A stretch of 20,676 nt of DNA. Origin: Bodo saltans (lineage: Eukaryota; Euglenozoa; Kinetoplastea; Eubodonida; Bodonidae). Where the stretch lies: NCBI GenBank assembly GCA_001460835.1, contig CYKH01001984.1:1054-21729 (forward strand). Direction: 5' to 3'. The notes under the pieces are model-generated. The model ran no database searches. It was not told the DNA's origin and saw only the letters and a program-made list of their open reading frames with translations. Shown one piece after another: positions 7,684 to 13,796 of the stretch; positions within the stretch are counted from its first letter, which is position 1, and every line of letters begins with the position of its first letter. The translations under genes and the position numbers were made by a program.

Positions 7684-8931
7684 ATGGATACTTCAACGTT
7701 TGAGAGCACATTTGACTCAATTTGTGTTCTTAACAACTCTGAGGGGCCATCGCGAAATGTGTTCGAGCCGAAATTCGCTGCGCGAGAGCAAATGCTCAAG
7801 CTTATGGAAACACTGAAAAATGTCTGGAACGCAACCCCAACGTTGACTTGTCAGGCTCAATTTTGCCGATGCTTAGTCTTCGTGGGCGGAAACATGATCG
7901 ACACCGACGAAGAGAAAGAAGGGTTTTCTAATTTACTTATCGCATATCGTCTTGTTGAGAAGACCATCAATCAACAACTTTCGAACCCTGCTGAAAACAA
8001 AGACGAAACCGATCTGAAAGACCTCCTGCTCATGGAGCACCATCCCTTGTCGTGCACGGACATCGAACAAACGACTCTCCACATGGAATTCGCTTTCGAG
8101 TATCTTGAAGTCTTGAATGCAATTTGCGTTCACCTTGCGAACAGTGACGACACGAAATACCGCCTCGATGATGCCAGAAAACTTCTTCATCGTGCTGAGC
8201 AGGCGTATGTTTCGTGGTCTCAGTGGTTTGTTGCGGCAGACTCAGGAGAAAGTGCCGAGATGGCGGTTCGTTTAGAAGACCTTCATATTGGCGACGATGG
8301 TAAGCTGGCTCAACCTCCCACTTGCAGCGCGGCACGCTTTCAGCGGATGAAAATTCGTCATCGTATGGAGGGCTGCCACACTACGACAATCTTCCTACTC
8401 AGCCAGGTTTATGGTCAGAAGGGAGATGCGCAGCTGGCGTCCAAGTACTGCTACCTGACACTGTGCCGCCAACTTCAGACGAAGCAAGAGTTTTCTCGCA
8501 AGGAGTGGGCTAAGAACTCGATCATGCTGAGCTCATACTTCCAATCGATACGTGATTTCAGTAAATCTTTATCGTGTCTACGAGCTGGTGAGCGACTGAT
8601 GCCGAAAGAACCCGCAGATGAAGATACGCTAGGTATCGTTGCGTGGGGCTTTGCTAGGCACTATTTGAACCAACTTGCATACTACGCCTCAGTGGCAAGT
8701 GGCGAGGAAACTCTTGTCGTTGGTGCTTCTCGCGCAGACGAATGGTGGTGCGGCTTTGCGATGCAACCGCCGATCGTTGATGAGGTGGTTCCCCATGTGA
8801 CCACATTCGAGGGTGCTCGTGATGTGTTTAAGGAGGGAAACAAATGGTTTCAAGCTGCGTTGCAGTACTATGTGATGGATGGCTGCTGCACAGATCACAT
8901 CAAAATCCTGCAAGACATTGGCCAGCTGTAA
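7684..8931 (+). CDS. KIF-binding protein (KIFBP/KBP) homologue, N-terminal two thirds, ends at premature stop
   Basis: This frame encodes 415 aa matching KIF-binding protein, a TPR-like helical protein that in animals binds kinesin motor domains and blocks microtubule binding. Recognisable blocks are NMIDTDEEKEGFSNLLIAYR (about 71-90), FLLSQVYGQKGDAQLASKYC with LTLCRQL and EWAKNSIMLSSYF in the middle, and FEGARDVFKEGNKWFQAALQ near the end. The frame stops at a TAA (8929-8931) inside a conserved region. Immediately after, the last 32 codons are repeated in the same frame and continue into the rest of the protein (8941-9630). Joining the parts with one copy gives 612 aa, close to human KIFBP (621 aa). 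The stop is therefore premature, or an assembly fault. Confidence 0.85.
   Translation: MDTSTFESTFDSICVLNNSEGPSRNVFEPKFAAREQMLKLMETLKNVWNATPTLTCQAQFCRCLVFVGGNMIDTDEEKEGFSNLLIAYRLVEKTINQQLSNPAENKDETDLKDLLLMEHHPLSCTDIEQTTLHMEFAFEYLEVLNAICVHLANSDDTKYRLDDARKLLHRAEQAYVSWSQWFVAADSGESAEMAVRLEDLHIGDDGKLAQPPTCSAARFQRMKIRHRMEGCHTTTIFLLSQVYGQKGDAQLASKYCYLTLCRQLQTKQEFSRKEWAKNSIMLSSYFQSIRDFSKSLSCLRAGERLMPKEPADEDTLGIVAWGFARHYLNQLAYYASVASGEETLVVGASRADEWWCGFAMQPPIVDEVVPHVTTFEGARDVFKEGNKWFQAALQYYVMDGCCTDHIKILQDIGQL
8833..8930 (+). repeat. Copy 1 of an in-frame tandem duplication in the KIF-binding-protein gene
   Basis: This 98-bp stretch, starting GAGGGAAACAAATGG and ending CAGCTGTA, recurs exactly 108 bp downstream. 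There are four differences, all synonymous transitions: AAA/AAG, TTG/CTG, TAT/TAC, TGC/TGT. This copy runs into TAA plus an A run of 11 (8930-8940). Confidence 0.97.
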
Positions 8932-8940
8932 AAAAAAAAA

Positions 8941-9038
8941 GAGGGAAACAAGTGGTTTCAAGCTGCGCTGCAGTACTACGTGATGGATGGCTGCTGTACA
9001 GATCACATCAAAATCCTGCAAGACATTGGCCAGCTGTA
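8941..9038 (+). repeat. Copy 2 of an in-frame tandem duplication in the KIF-binding-protein gene
   Basis: The second copy lies in the same reading frame as the first. It follows TAA AAA AAA AAA and continues smoothly into TAC AAG AAC, the expected next codons of the family. This copy therefore joins the true C-terminal part, whereas copy 1 joins the true N-terminal part. Confidence 0.97.
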
Positions 9039-9630
9039 CAAGAACTTGATTGTGTTTGAGCCAGATGTTGACAGGCGAATTGCAATGCATCTCAGAAGGG
9101 TTGAGAAGCTGGAAAACTTACCCACAGAGCTCAATTTTCAATCATACGCGACTCTTATCCGTCAGTTGTTGTTCGACCTCGGTGACGTGCACACAGACAT
9201 TCTTGACTTGCGGATCTTACAGAAAAAGGCTCCCGATAGCAAAATGGGTAAGCCATTGTCGGAGGCAAAGCTCAATCAACTGACCGCGAGCACGGTAAAC
9301 TATTTCATCAGGTTTTGTGCTACGTTTAAAGACCTGAAGTCGGGAAAAATTCCTGAAGTTCTGGACGAGGACAGCAGAGTTCCATTTTTCCGTTGCCTCA
9401 TGAGAATCGCACATTTGCAATCCAAACACTGGCACAAGACCCCAAAAGATGAATACGATTCGATCGGAGTCACCATTGAGCGGTACAATGAGGCTCTCAA
9501 ATTTGCTCGCGATAATAAGCTTCAGAGCAACAAAGAATGCGCTCATGAAGTCAAGCTTGCGGAGGAAATGGTGCAACTCCTGCCAGGAAAGCAACGGGAT
9601 GTTCAACGAGCTTTCGCAAAGAGCACTTGA
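8941..9630 (+). CDS. KIF-binding protein homologue, C-terminal part, continuing in frame after the stop
   Basis: The frame from 8941 is open for 229 codons to a TGA at 9628-9630. The first 32 residues repeat the end of the upstream part. The remaining 197 complete the protein: YKNLIVFEPDVDRRIAMHLR corresponds to the family's conserved FKVLAFFETDMERR stretch, and EEMVQLLPGKQRD near the C-terminus matches the family's ending. There is no splice acceptor or intergenic gap before it, so it is unlikely to be a separate gene. An internal ATG at 8983 would give only a 215-aa fragment. It is best read with 7684-8931 as one locus interrupted by one stop codon. Readthrough would give a protein with a 36-residue insertion. 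Confidence 0.8.
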   Translation, partial: EGNKWFQAALQYYVMDGCCTDHIKILQDIGQLYKNLIVFEPDVDRRIAMHLRRVEKLENLPTELNFQSYATLIRQLLFDLGDVHTDILDLRILQKKAPDSKMGKPLSEAKLNQLTASTVNYFIRFCATFKDLKSGKIPEVLDEDSRVPFFRCLMRIAHLQSKHWHKTPKDEYDSIGVTIERYNEALKFARDNKLQSNKECAHEVKLAEEMVQLLPGKQRDVQRAFAKST

Positions 9631-9726
9631 GGCACACTGTGGGATATTTGACCACCTTTATTGTTAAAAAAATCTTCTGTTTTGTTTGATCTCACAAGAT
9701 CATTTACTTTCAACCCCATGTCTGCA

Positions 9727-9756
9727 TTATTATTTTCATTTTATTTCCTCAACAAG
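9727..9756 (+). promoter_or_regulatory. Trans-splice acceptor of the Qc-SNARE gene
   Basis: A pyrimidine-rich tract (about 9727-9750) ends in TTTCCTC, followed by AACAAG with AG at 9755-9756, 34 nt before the ATG at 9791. Confidence 0.65.
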
Positions 9757-9790
9757 CGGGCCAGAACACACCAGTTCATCGTGTCTCTCA

Positions 9791-10642
9791 ATGAGTGAGA
9801 CCGCATCTGTCAATGTGTCGATGCGGAAGCTGAAAGCGCTCCAAAGCGCTGTCGGGGTAGGGAATGCAGGGCGCCTCAATGACGAGCCGAAGGCCGACTT
9901 GTCCAAAATGACCCCGTACCAGGCAAAACAATTTCAAGTTGCCGATAAGATGCGCATCATTCGCACGCTAATGACAGAGCTGGACGAGATTCCTGAAGGC
10001 AGTGGACCAACTCGACGCATAGAAATCAACAATCAAATTCGAAAGGAGGAAAGAAACATATCGACTGGAATGAAGGAGGCCCGCACATTAGCACTCCAAG
10101 AGCAGAAAATGTCTGAATATGAAGACCTTCAAGGTCATTTTAAGACGACACAACAGTTATGGAGAGCCCGATCTGGCGTTGTGAGCTCCCCGTCAGACTC
10201 TGGCCCAAGTGGTTACGGTGCCATGAATAAGTCTGGAGGGGGTAAGGCAGGGAGAGAAGCCAGCATCGAGCTCGAGGCCGCTCTTCCCGCACCAGGCGGG
10301 TACAACATCAGAGAAGACGGCGAGTTCGCCATGTTCTTTCAACAAACACAACAAAACGACCTTGCCATGCATAAGGCGCTCGATCGAATTCAGCAAGGTG
10401 TGCAGCGATTAGCGGAAAATGCGACGTTACTGAATCAAGAACTCAAAATTCAAGACGTTCTGCTCGACGAAACGGAGAAGAAAGTTGACGGTGTTCATGC
10501 GAAAATGAAGGGACTGAACAAGACGCTGAAGGAGACAATAAAAAAGGTTGACAATGATAGACTTTGCCTCTACGTCTTCTGCTGTCTCATATTGTTAGGT
10601 CTTGCAGGTGGAATCTACTACGTGATCAAGGACAAGAACTAG
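9791..10642 (+). CDS. Qc-SNARE, SYP7 (SYP71)-like, tail-anchored
   Basis: A 283-aa membrane fusion protein. The C-terminal half is a full SNARE motif (about 190-252) with heptad hydrophobics and the zero-layer glutamine Q221 in LNQELKIQDVLLDETEKKVD. A single transmembrane anchor follows (about 259-278, YVFCCLILLGLAGGIYYVI) with a five-residue tail. The FFQQ preceding the motif and KVDG within it resemble plant SYP71-type Qc-SNAREs, as does the N-terminal helical region (VADKMRIIRTLM to about 107). A Gly/Ser-rich linker (about 128-175) joins the two. SYP7 proteins act at the ER, endosomes and plasma membrane, but this one's location is not readable from sequence. The ATG at 9791 is the first after the splice acceptor, so the longer frame from 9686 is 5' leader. 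Confidence 0.87.
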   Translation: MSETASVNVSMRKLKALQSAVGVGNAGRLNDEPKADLSKMTPYQAKQFQVADKMRIIRTLMTELDEIPEGSGPTRRIEINNQIRKEERNISTGMKEARTLALQEQKMSEYEDLQGHFKTTQQLWRARSGVVSSPSDSGPSGYGAMNKSGGGKAGREASIELEAALPAPGGYNIREDGEFAMFFQQTQQNDLAMHKALDRIQQGVQRLAENATLLNQELKIQDVLLDETEKKVDGVHAKMKGLNKTLKETIKKVDNDRLCLYVFCCLILLGLAGGIYYVIKDKN

Positions 10643-10885
10643 ACACAGTGTTTTGCTTTGCAGTAGCACCTTAATTTTGGATGCCCAAGTTGCGTGTGAA
10701 GGTGAAGAGACGCCCCCATTGACGAAAGAACAGTGCTGTTGCTCATCTTGTTCAATTATCGAAAAAAAAGTATTATGTTGCGTTGATCTGCCACTGTAAC
10801 ACTTGATGTGAGCATCTGTACATTGACATTGTTCATACACGCCTCACTTTACTAAGACACAAATAACACTTTGTTGAAGACGACA

Positions 10886-11941
10886 ATGGAAGCTGCTCTC
10901 GCCCAAGGTCAGCAACATTTCGCGTCAGGAAGATTCACAGATGCTCTCCGATGCTACTCTGACGCTGTTCAGCTGGATGCGTCGTGCGCCCGTGCATGGA
11001 GCAACCGAAGCGCCTGTTTGGCGAAGCTGGGCAAATACGAAGACGCATTGGAGGACGCCGATGAAGCTCTACGCGCCGACAAAAGCTTTTTCAAAGCCAA
11101 TGGCAGACGCGCGGCAGCGTTGCAAGGCTTGAAGCGATACGAAGAGTCAGCTGAAGCGTATCGGACAGCGTTGGTGCACGACGGTACGAACGACGTTTAC
11201 CGCGCTGGGCTGGCTGAGGTGACGGAGCTTATTCGTCTTGGGCGCGGTGTTGTGGGGCAAGCATCGAAGGACAAGTTTTACTTTGAGAAGAGCCTCAAAG
11301 ATGGAAAAGATGCGATGGTGAAGGGTGATTTACACGAAGCAGTCCGGCACTTTACCCGGGCGATTGAATTGTGGGTCGCTGCCGGCAAAGGCAGTGCCAT
11401 GGGAATAAGCGAACGAGACGGAGCAGTGTTGTACAGTAACAGAAGTGCTGCGTTCTACAGACTTCAAAAGATGCCTGCTTCGCTTGACGACGCTGAAGCG
11501 TCTGTTACCGTGGATCGAGTGTATCCTCGCGGGTACCTTCGCCTTGGTATGTCGCTTCGTAGCTCTCAGCGACTTGACGAAGCCAAAACTGCCCTTGAGA
11601 CTTGCACTCGGCTTGACCCCGAGAATTCGATGGCGAAGGAGGAAATGTCATCGTTGCTGTCTGAGATCGCAGAGCGTGACAAGACCAACGCTCAACGAGT
11701 TCGTGAACACCAAGAAAAGACCAATGCCATAGCAGATACTCGAGGAGGAGGGCCTACGCCAGCCAACAACAGCAACATCGAAAGTAATGGTGGCGTTGGC
11801 AATGTTGCAAGCGCGATGCGTCGTCAAGCGGGCCCTGCTCACTCCACCACATACGTGTACTGCAGCTATTGCAACACATACAATCACGGCAGGGATGAAT
11901 GTCCTGCGTTGCGTCAAGCTCGTAAGAGGGCTCGCGACTAA
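10886..11941 (+). CDS. TPR protein with C-terminal CCHC zinc knuckle
   Basis: The product is 351 aa. Two blocks of three tetratricopeptide repeats are visible. The first (about 1-104) includes GQQHFASGRFTDALRCYSDA, AWSNRSACLAKLGKYEDALE and ANGRRAAALQGLKRYEESAE. The second (about 136-250) includes GKDAMVKGDLHEAVRHFTRA and YSNRSAAFYRLQKMPASLDD. Each block has the Asn-Arg-Ser pattern of clamp-type TPRs like those of Sti1/Hop that grip Hsp70/Hsp90 tails; whether this protein binds chaperones is inference. A charged helix (251-280) and a low-complexity linker lead to a C-terminal C326-x2-C329-x4-H334-x4-C339 knuckle, then a basic tail (ALRQARKRARD). The knuckle spacing is exactly that of nucleic-acid-binding CCHC fingers. 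The domain pairing is unusual. The start is the first ATG, 10886. Confidence 0.85.
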   Translation: MEAALAQGQQHFASGRFTDALRCYSDAVQLDASCARAWSNRSACLAKLGKYEDALEDADEALRADKSFFKANGRRAAALQGLKRYEESAEAYRTALVHDGTNDVYRAGLAEVTELIRLGRGVVGQASKDKFYFEKSLKDGKDAMVKGDLHEAVRHFTRAIELWVAAGKGSAMGISERDGAVLYSNRSAAFYRLQKMPASLDDAEASVTVDRVYPRGYLRLGMSLRSSQRLDEAKTALETCTRLDPENSMAKEEMSSLLSEIAERDKTNAQRVREHQEKTNAIADTRGGGPTPANNSNIESNGGVGNVASAMRRQAGPAHSTTYVYCSYCNTYNHGRDECPALRQARKRARD

Positions 11942-12063
11942 AAGAAAAAAAACAAACAATAAATCAACAAGCTGGCTACCAATTCTTCTTCAAGCGTTTT
12001 AACTCTTTCGAATTCGAATATTGTATGGGATAGAGGAGAAAAGGAGATAGAAAGGAGAAGACT

Positions 12064-12075
12064 CACACACACACA
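12064..12075 (+). repeat. (CA)6 microsatellite in the 5' leader of CET1
   Basis: Six CA dinucleotides occur just before the ATG at 12084. It is a short simple repeat in non-coding sequence. Confidence 0.9.
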
Positions 12076-12083
12076 AAATAAAA

Positions 12084-12896
12084 ATGGAGAGTCGCAAGCG
12101 ATCACGCTCCCCCGATACGCAACCCGCAGAAAATGACTCAGCAACCACCGTTCCTGCGATAACAACCTCGACAGCACCTGAAACCGTCAAGCGTCTCCCC
12201 ACAACAACGGACCAACTTGTGATGCATCTTTTTAAAGCTGTTGCGCCACATTTGCAGAAACCCAATTTAGAGCTTGAGGTGCGGTTGTGTATTTTATGCG
12301 ACGAGCGAAATCAAAGATTCCGCGTTCCTATCGAAACACCTGCAGTGGTGACAAAAGTCAAGAAGGCAGAGGCGTCTGTTGCGAAGTATGACTTTGAGAG
12401 GATCGTCAGGGTACTTGAGGAGGCACTCGCGTCTGCAGTTGCTCGTGCGGAGGATGGCGTCACTCCAGCGATGAAGAAGCGTGAGACGAACACGCGTGAT
12501 GTTGTCCGCAATGGCATCCGCGAAAGCTTCGACCCTGTGACAGGAGTGTCACTGGGTATTATCAAGAAACAGCGTCTGGTGGTGTGCGACATTTTGTGTC
12601 CTCGATCTCGCTACGATTTACGATTCGCGTTGAATCAAGAGGTGCCAATCGCACCATCAACGGTTCAAGCGTCAGGTGGTGGTGACAGCGGATTTGTACG
12701 CATGAAGCAGCGCACCAGTTTTGAGGCTGGTCCGTATTCGTTTGATCTCACGCAAGTGCGGCAGAGGGTCGATGCCCAACCGTCGCTTGAGGTAGAGATT
12801 GAAGCCGCGCTGGATTCGACCGCTGATTTGGAGAAGGCACTGAGTACGGTTTCTGGACTTTTAGCGAAGGCATTTTCGCTGCTTGAGAAGGTGTGA
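12084..12896 (+). CDS. CET1: mRNA-capping RNA 5'-triphosphatase, Cet1 / tunnel family
   Basis: The 270-aa product is close to trypanosome Cet1 (252 aa). It removes the gamma phosphate from 5' triphosphate RNA, the first step of capping. In kinetoplastids the stand-alone Cet1-type enzyme is metal-dependent and unrelated to the animal cysteine phosphatase. The diagnostic acidic strands are present: motif A NLELEVRL with Glu63 and Glu65, and motif C PSLEVEIEAAL with Glu236, Glu238 and Glu240, together the metal-binding set. A basic strand FVRMKQRTSF (about 204-213) and KKQRLVV (161-167) fit the tunnel walls that bind triphosphate. The N-terminus (1-40) is basic, then Ser/Thr/Pro-rich, and probably disordered. 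The ATG is the first after a pyrimidine-rich stretch at about 11978-11991. Confidence 0.9.
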   Translation: MESRKRSRSPDTQPAENDSATTVPAITTSTAPETVKRLPTTTDQLVMHLFKAVAPHLQKPNLELEVRLCILCDERNQRFRVPIETPAVVTKVKKAEASVAKYDFERIVRVLEEALASAVARAEDGVTPAMKKRETNTRDVVRNGIRESFDPVTGVSLGIIKKQRLVVCDILCPRSRYDLRFALNQEVPIAPSTVQASGGGDSGFVRMKQRTSFEAGPYSFDLTQVRQRVDAQPSLEVEIEAALDSTADLEKALSTVSGLLAKAFSLLEKV

Positions 12897-13002
12897 CATT
12901 CTGTTCTTCTGTGACATTTTGTTTGTGTTGATCGAAATCCTTTTTCCCTCTTAAAAGAAAAGCCACCGTGGTACTCTAAGAACATGAGAAAATTGATTCT
13001 GG

Positions 13003-13030
13003 GCTTTCTTTGTTGTTGTTGTTGTTGCAG
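13003..13030 (+). promoter_or_regulatory. Trans-splice acceptor of the small membrane protein gene
   Basis: CTTTCTT plus a TGT/GTT repeat (about 13004-13027) ends in GCAG, with AG at 13029-13030, 15 nt before the ATG at 13046. Kinetoplastid acceptors are often fed by such T-rich repeats. Confidence 0.8.
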
Positions 13031-13045
13031 GATTCAAAGAGGGAA

Positions 13046-13513
13046 ATGATGCGCTCTACCCAGGCGTTGGCCTTCCGTGCCACCTGTGTGGCCCTTAACA
13101 ACGGTCCCACCTTCAGCACTGGTGGTGGTCACAATGATACCGTTGATGTTGCCAACGCGTACCCCCTGAACGACCGCGGTATCCGCTCCTCGTCTCCCTT
13201 CCCCGAGCCCAACACTGCTGTGTACGAGGCCTACATGCCCTGGACCTACTTCCAGCCTCACAAGGTGGATATTGAGAAGCTCCCCGCCCCCGAGGGCAAG
13301 TACTACCAGCGCTTCACCAAGCGCCCGTGGGACGTGTCCAGCACTGAGGCGATTGAGATTAACAGCCGCAAGAAGTTCATGGGCTTCGTTGCGTACTCAT
13401 TCCTGATTGTGTGGGCCTATTTCTTCATGCCCAAGGAGAAGTCCTACAGCGGTCTCACTGGCCCCGATGGTCACTGGATCTTCCTGCCCAAGAACAAGCC
13501 CGAGTACTTCTAA
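13046..13513 (+). CDS. Small single-span protein, probably mitochondrial respiratory-chain accessory subunit
   Basis: The product is 155 aa. A basic and hydroxylated N-terminus (MMRSTQALAFRATCVA) resembles a mitochondrial presequence. A soluble middle part rich in Pro and aromatics (FPEPNTAVYEAYMPWTYFQP) follows, then one transmembrane segment (about 111-128, FMGFVAYSFLIVWAYFFM) and a 27-residue tail ending NKPEYF. This architecture is typical of lineage-specific subunits of cytochrome c oxidase, complex I or ATP synthase in kinetoplastids; I suspect a cytochrome oxidase subunit but cannot confirm it. Codons are strikingly biased to C/G endings compared with neighbours, which suggests high expression. 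Two ATGs (13046, 13049) lie in tandem, so the start is uncertain by one residue. Confidence 0.75.
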   Translation: MMRSTQALAFRATCVALNNGPTFSTGGGHNDTVDVANAYPLNDRGIRSSSPFPEPNTAVYEAYMPWTYFQPHKVDIEKLPAPEGKYYQRFTKRPWDVSSTEAIEINSRKKFMGFVAYSFLIVWAYFFMPKEKSYSGLTGPDGHWIFLPKNKPEYF

Positions 13514-13762
13514 TCGTTACATCAGGTCGTTGCAGGCTCGTCGAATGTTTAGGAATCAGAATTTATTTTTGGTTTTCTTCCCTCTTGCTTTGTTCGTTAG
13601 TTATTTTTCAAGCTTTTCGTGGTTTTGGTATTTGGGTCACACATCACACACAAAAAAAAGATCAAAAATTGTATTCGTGTACTTTGCTTATGATGAGTTG
13701 TCCTGATAATCCACATTCTACTATTTCCTCAATATGAAAAAAAGTGAACACACAAGCACACC

Positions 13763-13779
13763 GACTCTCTTCCTACAAG
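13763..13779 (+). promoter_or_regulatory. Probable trans-splice acceptor of EFL1
   Basis: CTCTCTTCCTACAAG places an AG at 13778-13779, 18 nt before the ATG at 13797. An earlier tract at 13711-13730 has its first following AG at about 13743-13744, also downstream of the upstream ATG at 13734. Both arrangements favour 13797. Confidence 0.5.
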
Positions 13780-13796
13780 CGTACCCCAACCACACG

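Noticed and set aside
8931-8940. The A run after the TAA as a retroposed poly-A tail
   Set aside because: The sequence on both sides is continuous gene, there is no insertion-site duplication beyond the coding repeat, and the 98-bp copy is only an internal fragment.
13734-13796. N-terminal extension of EFL1 as a mitochondrial or other targeting signal
   Set aside because: The stretch probably lies before the spliced-leader site and is not translated.
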